Positions 5,923-7,148 of a stretch of DNA of 7,148 bases are shown here, piece after piece. Position numbers and translations under genes: made by a program. The stretch's first letter is position 1, and every line of letters begins with the position of its first letter. The notes under the pieces are model-generated. The model was not told where the DNA came from, made no database searches, and saw only the letters and a list, made by a program, of their open reading frames with translations. Source of the DNA: Dehalococcoidia bacterium (GTDB lineage: Bacteria > Chloroflexota > Dehalococcoidia > Dehalococcoidales > DAOWLH01). The stretch spans positions 1 to 7,148 of the forward strand of contig DAOWDO010000018.1 of the NCBI GenBank assembly GCA_030638985.1, written 5' to 3'.

Positions 5923-7148
5923 ATGATAAAAGCTGTACCTATATTGCTTCTGGGCTTGCTGGCTATTCTCTCCGGCGCCGTAGCCGCCCAGACCAGTGGT
6001 CCCACCATTACCGTGCTCAATGTCGACGGAACCATCAACCCGATTGTGGCTGAATACCTGGAGCGCGGCATCGAGCAGGCCGAACAGGAATCCGCCAGCG
6101 CCCTGATTATCCAGCTGGACACCCCCGGGGGCCTTGATACCAGCATGCGGGAAATTATCCAGCTAATGGACGGGACGAAAATACCAATAGTAGTCTATGT
6201 GCCACCGGGGGCAAGGGCAGCCTCGGCTGGCTTCTTTATCACCATAGCCTCCGACGTCGCCGCCATGGCACCTGATACCGCCATCGGCGCGGCAACGCCG
6301 ATTTCACTCGGCACCGAGGGTGAAGCCCAGACCTCAGAAGAACTTCAGGCCAAGATTATCAACGATGCCGTAGCCTATGCTCAGGCGATTGCCGAGAGCC
6401 ACGGGCGCAATGTGGAATGGGCTGAAGAAGCGGTTCGAGAAGGCGCTTCCATCCCCGCCAGCAAGGCTCTGGAACTCAGCGTCATTGACCTCGTCGTTAG
6501 TGACCTTGATGACCTTATCTCACGACTGGATGGCTGGCAGGTAACCAGGTTTGACGGCACTACCATAACAATCCAGACCCAGGGAGCCGATATTAATGAC
6601 ATCGATATGACCTTTATAGAGAGCTTCCTGTTCGCTATCAGCGACCCCAATATTGCCTATATACTGCTCAGCCTGGCGATACTGGGCATAACCGTTGAAA
6701 TCTTCAACCCCGGCCTCATCTTCCCCGGTGTGACCGGCGCCGTCGCCGGCCTGCTGTCCTTCTACTCGCTGGGTATGCTACCGGTGAACCTGGCCGGCAT
6801 TTTGCTGATAGTGCTCGCCTTCGGGCTTTTTATCGCCGAGGCTTTCACGGCAGCCTTTGGGTTGCTTACCGCCGGCGGCATTACTGCATTGGTCGTCGGC
6901 TCGCTAATTCTCTTTAAAGGAGGGCCTTTGTTTCAAGTGGATCCAGTATTAATTGCCGTTGTTGCCGTTATCTTCGCCGGCTTACTCGCCTTTGTTGTTA
7001 ATCGCGTCGTCGTTGCCCACCGGCGGCAGGCAGCCACCGGTAGAGAAGAAGCATTGGGCAAGACTGCCACCGTCCGCACTGCGCTTGAACCCGAGGGCAC
7101 CGTGTTCCATGAAGGCGAAATCTGGAAGGCGTTGCTCGATGAGGGCCA
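5923..7148 (+). CDS. nfeD: NfeD long-form membrane-bound serine protease (3' end outside window)
   Basis: This is a ClpP-class (SppA-like) serine protease fused to a polytopic membrane segment and a C-terminal OB-fold. Archaeal PH1510 of this family cleaves the hydrophobic C-terminus of a stomatin partner; the cellular role in bacteria is unsettled, probably membrane quality control. The 408 residues present start with a signal-like hydrophobic stretch (about 4-22, ending AVAAQ). The protease domain (about 27-205) has LDTPGG at 65-70, PPGARAASAGFF with probable nucleophile Ser101, and the probable general base Lys144 in LQAKIINDAVAYAQ. About five membrane segments follow (roughly 244-361), then the beginning of the OB-fold (GREEALGKTATVRTALEPEG, 373 on), cut by the right edge. 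Only a weak GAG precedes the ATG at 5923. It is transcribed away from hisZ. A stomatin/SPFH gene commonly follows nfeD, so one may lie past the edge. Confidence 0.92.
   Translation, partial: MIKAVPILLLGLLAILSGAVAAQTSGPTITVLNVDGTINPIVAEYLERGIEQAEQESASALIIQLDTPGGLDTSMREIIQLMDGTKIPIVVYVPPGARAASAGFFITIASDVAAMAPDTAIGAATPISLGTEGEAQTSEELQAKIINDAVAYAQAIAESHGRNVEWAEEAVREGASIPASKALELSVIDLVVSDLDDLISRLDGWQVTRFDGTTITIQTQGADINDIDMTFIESFLFAISDPNIAYILLSLAILGITVEIFNPGLIFPGVTGAVAGLLSFYSLGMLPVNLAGILLIVLAFGLFIAEAFTAAFGLLTAGGITALVVGSLILFKGGPLFQVDPVLIAVVAVIFAGLLAFVVNRVVVAHRRQAATGREEALGKTATVRTALEPEGTVFHEGEIWKALLDEG

Overview
The window holds one half of a histidine biosynthesis operon on the minus strand, a divergently transcribed membrane protease gene on the plus strand, and the first codons of an oxidoreductase gene. 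It looks like chromosomal DNA of a bacterium with moderate-to-high GC, frequent TTG starts and good Shine-Dalgarno sites. A HisZ-dependent histidine operon beside a long-form NfeD would suit a Chloroflexota (Dehalococcoidia-like) or other deep-branching Gram-positive-type bacterium. That placement is an impression from protein flavour, not a demonstrated assignment.

Layout from right to left on the minus strand: hisZ (4545-5795), hisG (3152-4570), hisD (1828-3150), hisC (710-1813), hisB (127-717), then after 58 bases the first 22 codons of an MDR-family alcohol dehydrogenase/quinone oxidoreductase (1-68, running off the left edge). The five his genes are packed with overlaps of 8 to 26 bases or gaps of 1 to 14 bases, so they are almost certainly one translationally coupled transcript. 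A sigma-70-type promoter (5825-5853) lies just upstream of hisZ. On the plus strand, nfeD (from 5923, running off the right edge) has its own promoter (5867-5895). The two promoters sit back to back in a 127-base intergenic region, and each overlaps an inverted repeat.

The genes cover the first step of histidine synthesis (HisG with its regulatory partner HisZ), the imidazoleglycerol-phosphate dehydratase step (HisB), the transaminase (HisC) and the terminal dehydrogenase (HisD). hisH, hisA, hisF, hisI and hisE are not in the window, and neither is a histidinol-phosphate phosphatase.

The most unusual object is hisG. It encodes about 472 residues with no third regulatory domain, and reads as two complete short-form HisG catalytic units in tandem in one uninterrupted frame. 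The first unit keeps the N-terminal PKGRL signature but has lost the PRPP-binding TGGT loop. The second keeps the TGGT loop but has a degraded N-terminal signature. This suggests a covalent HisG pseudo-dimer with complementary decay of the two halves, working with a separate HisZ. I cannot tell from sequence alone whether it has been described before.
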